NCBI GenBank assembly: GCA_023380995.1
Contig: JAMCTD010000127.1
Span: forward strand, 1 to 6,239
DNA length: 6,239 nucleotides
DNA from: Patescibacteria group bacterium
Lineage (GTDB): Bacteria; Patescibacteria; Microgenomatia; Daviesbacterales; UBA10151
Direction of reading: 5' to 3'
How positions within the stretch are numbered: the first letter of the stretch is position 1; every line of letters starts with the position of its first letter. The position numbers and the translations under genes are program-made. This document shows, one piece after another, positions 5,197 to 6,239 of this stretch. The notes beneath the pieces were generated by a model. That model did no database searches and was not told the origin of the DNA. It saw nothing but the letters and a program-made list of their open reading frames with translations.

Positions 5197-5833
5197 AGGT
5201 TAAAAGTGACTTAAATAATTTTGCTGACGGTAAAAAGGCAGGTGTGTTTTTAAGGTAATGCTGGTATTGAGGATACTTTTGTAAGACTTCTCTTTCTTCC
5301 TTTCGGGCCAGCCTTATATACATTACAATTAAAATTGGTGCCATGATTAAAGTTGGCAGGGTTGGCCATTGCATTAAAAACCCAAAAATAATCACTACAA
5401 AACCTACGTATTGAGGATGCCTGATGTATTTATAAGGACCAGTTCTAGCAATAGTTTGCTTTTTTGTGGCTTCATAAAGTACCTTCCAAGCAGCACTAAT
5501 TAGTATTAATCCTCCAATGATTAATACATAACTCAAGATGTGTAAAATACTAAAATGAGGATCACCTGTATTTCCCAGTAAATCTTCCCAAAGATGGCCG
5601 GAATTGTGGGAAAAATTTATCTGCGGAAACTTGTTGCCTAACCATGAAGAAAGCAGATAGATAGTGAGCGGAAACCCGTACATCTCCGTAAACAAAGCAA
5701 TAATAAAGGCAGAAAAAGCCCCAAAAGACCGCCAGTCAATCCCTGTCTTAGGTTTAAAGGTATCGTAGGCAAACCAAAGAAATAGTCCGCTAAGTGCTAT
5801 TGCTATAAACCAATTTCCGTATGCATATTCCAT
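5183..5833 (-). CDS. ICMT/PEMT-like integral membrane methyltransferase
   Basis: A 216-residue protein with about five membrane segments. The C-terminal half bears the isoprenylcysteine carboxyl methyltransferase / phospholipid methyltransferase signature: TGPYKYIRHPQYVGF (about 131-145), followed after two helices by RKEEREVLQKYPQYQHY (about 177-193), which together form the S-adenosylmethionine and substrate pocket in this family. Bacterial members are often uncharacterised; lipid or small-thiol methylation is possible, and protein prenylcysteine is unlikely to be the substrate. The ATG at 5833 follows a weak AAAGAG ribosome site and a TATAAT box about 24 bases upstream. It is the first gene of the minus-strand set and overlaps the CsoR-like gene by 14 bases, so the two are co-expressed. 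Its link to metal handling is contextual only. Confidence 0.8.
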   Translation of the reverse strand: MEYAYGNWFIAIALSGLFLWFAYDTFKPKTGIDWRSFGAFSAFIIALFTEMYGFPLTIYLLSSWLGNKFPQINFSHNSGHLWEDLLGNTGDPHFSILHILSYVLIIGGLILISAAWKVLYEATKKQTIARTGPYKYIRHPQYVGFVVIIFGFLMQWPTLPTLIMAPILIVMYIRLARKEEREVLQKYPQYQHYLKNTPAFLPSAKLFKSLLTYGKS

Positions 5834-5843
5834 ATGTACGACT

Positions 5844-5855
5844 CTTTCTAGAAAG
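5844..5855. promoter_or_regulatory. 12 bp perfect palindrome over the predicted transcription start
   Basis: CTTTCTAGAAAG is fully self-complementary. It lies between the -10 box at 5862-5857 and the ATG at 5833, covering the expected +1 near 5850. This position suits a repressor operator for the methyltransferase-regulator unit, but the binder is unknown. Confidence 0.4.
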
Positions 5856-5856
5856 T

Positions 5857-5888
5857 ATTATATGAAATGTTCATGAAGGTTTAATGAA
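5857..5888 (-). promoter_or_regulatory. promoter of the minus-strand operon with three 11-bp-spaced TTCAT repeats
   Basis: On the minus strand a perfect -10 TATAAT (5862-5857) lacks a good -35 (ATTAAA at 17 bp). Instead TTCAT occurs at 5888-5884, 5877-5873 and 5866-5862, each exactly 11 bp apart, the last touching the -10. Head-to-tail 5-6 base repeats one helical turn apart are typical of PhoB/OmpR-family response regulator sites, which often substitute for a weak -35. An activator binding the first two repeats would sit 10 bp upstream of the -10. Confidence 0.55.
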
Positions 5889-5900
5889 GATTGGAAAACT

Positions 5901-5930
5901 AAAAACACCCTCAGTGGTGAGGGTGTTTTC
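5901..5930 (-). terminator. strong intrinsic terminator upstream of the operon promoter
   Basis: AAAACACCCTCA (5902-5913) and TGAGGGTGTTTT (5918-5929) form a perfect 12 bp stem with a 4-base loop. The T-rich tail is better on the minus strand (TTTTT AG TTTT) than on the plus strand. It should end a minus-strand transcript coming from the 5930-6180 region before the operon promoter, or act as an attenuator for read-through from there. Confidence 0.8.
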
Positions 5931-5932
5931 AT

Positions 5933-5957
5933 CTACTAATGCAGATTAATTAAGTAG
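5933..5957. repeat. imperfect hairpin preceding the terminator
   Basis: CTACTAAT (5933-5940) pairs with ATTAAGTAG (5949-5957) as eight pairs with one bulged A and an 8-base loop. On the minus strand it directly precedes the terminator stem. Confidence 0.4.
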
Positions 5958-5994
5958 GACTGCGAATCGGGCTTTTACAGCAGCTCGTAAGCAT
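5950..5994 (-). CDS. possible 14-codon Cys-containing leader peptide
   Basis: ATG 5994 to TAA 5950 would encode MLTSCCKSPIRSPT. Its ATG overlaps the TGA of a preceding five-codon ORF in a TGATG arrangement. GAGGAGGTGA at 6003-5994 overlaps the ATG, which is closer than normal spacing, so independent initiation is doubtful. It would end shortly before the hairpin and terminator. A vicinal Cys pair in a leader upstream of a metal operon is suggestive, but this may be chance. Confidence 0.15.
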   Translation of the reverse strand: MLTSCCKSPIRSPT

Positions 5995-6011
5995 CACCTC
6001 CTCTTTTTCAT
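5994..6011 (-). other. five-codon mini-ORF with Shine-Dalgarno built into its stop
   Basis: ATG AAA AAG AGG AGG TGA reads MKKRR-stop and contains a consensus Shine-Dalgarno across its last three codons. The same AGG AGG TGA ending closes the 99-593 and 2248-3114 genes. No Shine-Dalgarno precedes its own ATG. It may be a leader, or simply the ribosome site of an unrecognised gene. Confidence 0.25.
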
Positions 6012-6022
6012 TAGTGCTTTAA

Positions 6023-6128
6023 GGGTAGGGCCGCGGAGTCTAGGACTTTAAAGAAAATGTAAACCTTTTAGTAGGTGTTCCACTTTCCCTGACTTCCCAG
6101 CAATGGTTTTAAATGTCCTTTCCTACCC
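6023..6128. repeat. nested inverted repeats forming a two-step stem
   Basis: The outer arms GGGTAGG (6023-6029) and CCTACCC (6122-6128) enclose the inner arms AGGACTTTAAA (6042-6052) and TTTAAATGTCCT (6108-6119). An asymmetric internal loop with CCGCGG (6031-6036) separates the helices. The apical part holds the small hairpin ACCT/AGGT (6063-6066 with 6073-6076). The nesting order is what a folded RNA domain would show. Confidence 0.55.
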
Positions 6129-6135
6129 CAAAGCC

Positions 6136-6165
6136 GACTTTTAAGTAAATCTTGAGCTTAAAGTC
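6136..6165. repeat. bulged hairpin next to the nested stem
   Basis: GACTTTTAAG (6136-6145) pairs with CTTAAAGTC (6157-6165) in nine pairs with one bulged T, leaving an 11-base loop. It lies just inside the predicted 5' end of the candidate RNA. Confidence 0.5.
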
Positions 6166-6172
6166 TATGCTA

Positions 6173-6216
6173 ATGATACAGCAGGACCCATGAAGCCATA
6201 ATGAACAGCCTATGAA
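6173..6216. promoter_or_regulatory. second set of three 11-bp-spaced ATGAA/TTCAT repeats with adjacent -10
   Basis: ATGAA occurs at 6190-6194, 6201-6205 and 6212-6216, exactly 11 bp apart, with an inverted copy TTCAT at 6223-6227 one more turn along. On the minus strand TATCAT (6178-6173), a five-of-six -10, follows the last repeat after 11 bp, close to the 10 bp seen after the second repeat at the operon promoter. The set could drive the candidate RNA on the minus strand or a gene beyond the right edge. Confidence 0.5.
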
Positions 6217-6239
6217 GATTTATTCATGTTTAGGAAATT

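Larger units (their letters stand above)
5901..6166 (-). ncRNA. candidate structured minus-strand RNA of about 265 nt
   Basis: Between the promoter-like sequence near 6178 and the terminator at 5901-5930 there is no ordinary gene but dense secondary structure. A hairpin at 6136-6165 has GACTTT-AAG against CTTAAAGTC with one bulge. Helix GGGTAGG/CCTACCC (6023-6029 with 6122-6128) encloses AGGACTTTAAA/TTTAAA-T-GTCCT (6042-6052 with 6108-6119, 11 pairs, one bulge). A Shine-Dalgarno with tiny ORFs, a further hairpin and the terminator follow. I could not match it to tmRNA, RNase P, SRP RNA, 6S or the common riboswitches I know. It could be a regulatory RNA or the leader of a tiny gene. The strand is inferred from the terminator. 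Confidence 0.35.

Noticed and set aside
5991..6006. Plus-strand ATCACCTCCTCTTTTT resembling the 3' end of 16S rRNA
   Set aside because: Only the anti-Shine-Dalgarno core matches; the flanking bases do not resemble the 16S 3' end. It is better read as a Shine-Dalgarno on the minus strand.
5930..6166. tmRNA, RNase P RNA, SRP RNA or a common riboswitch
   Set aside because: I looked for hallmark motifs (GGTTCRANTC arm and tag codons, GAGGAAAGTCC, GGAAGGAAGCAG, cobalamin, TPP, SAM, c-di-GMP and fluoride cores, hammerhead CTGATGA) and found no convincing match.
1..6239. CRISPR array, insertion sequence or tRNA
   Set aside because: No repeat-spacer series, transposase motifs, terminal repeats with target duplication or cloverleaf were seen; the 11 bp TTCAT repeats are too short for a CRISPR.

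Overview
This 6.2 kb window is an AT-rich bacterial region carrying eleven genes, almost all small, membrane-bound, exported or rich in paired Cys and His. It reads as a thiophilic-metal handling island. Copper is the first guess, because a DUF2933-type protein and a CsoR-family repressor are present. Mercury or another soft metal is possible, although no MerA, MerR or P-type ATPase is visible. TGA is used as a normal stop and several genes carry a near-perfect Shine-Dalgarno (AAGGAGGTGA), so the host uses code 11 with canonical initiation. Gene content and style would suit a Patescibacteria/CPR or Gram-positive-like genome, but this host call is a low-confidence inference.

Layout. Two plus-strand genes (99-593 membrane protein; 598-825 YHS-domain protein) run into a long minus-strand series that ends at 835, with only 9 bp between the convergent stops. 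In transcription order the minus strand reads: 5833-5183 ICMT/PEMT-like methyltransferase; 5196-4915 CsoR-family regulator; a 45 bp gap with a strong dyad plus T-tract; 4869-4414 CC-motif membrane protein; 4417-3938 exported GGHH-motif protein; 3950-3723 DUF2933-like protein; 3714-3118 redoxin B; 3114-2248 CcdA-like transporter; 2242-1568 redoxin A; 1553-1062 SRPBCC protein; 1044-835 second YHS protein. Genes from 4869 down overlap or lie within about 20 bp of each other, so they look like one co-translated operon.

How the parts may work together (inference): the CcdA-like protein would pass electrons across the membrane to the two membrane-anchored redoxins. The CC membrane protein, the DUF2933 protein, the GGHH protein and the YHS proteins would bind or move the metal. 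The CsoR-like protein would sense it, although it lacks the third canonical Cu(I) ligand.

The last 400 bp (5834-6239) has no ordinary gene but is not empty. It holds a promoter for the operon, two sets of three ATGAA repeats spaced exactly 11 bp (a PhoB/OmpR-type arrangement), and a strong intrinsic terminator. Between the repeat sets lies a run of nested inverted repeats that looks like a structured minus-strand RNA with a Shine-Dalgarno and tiny ORFs. This is the least explained part of the window.
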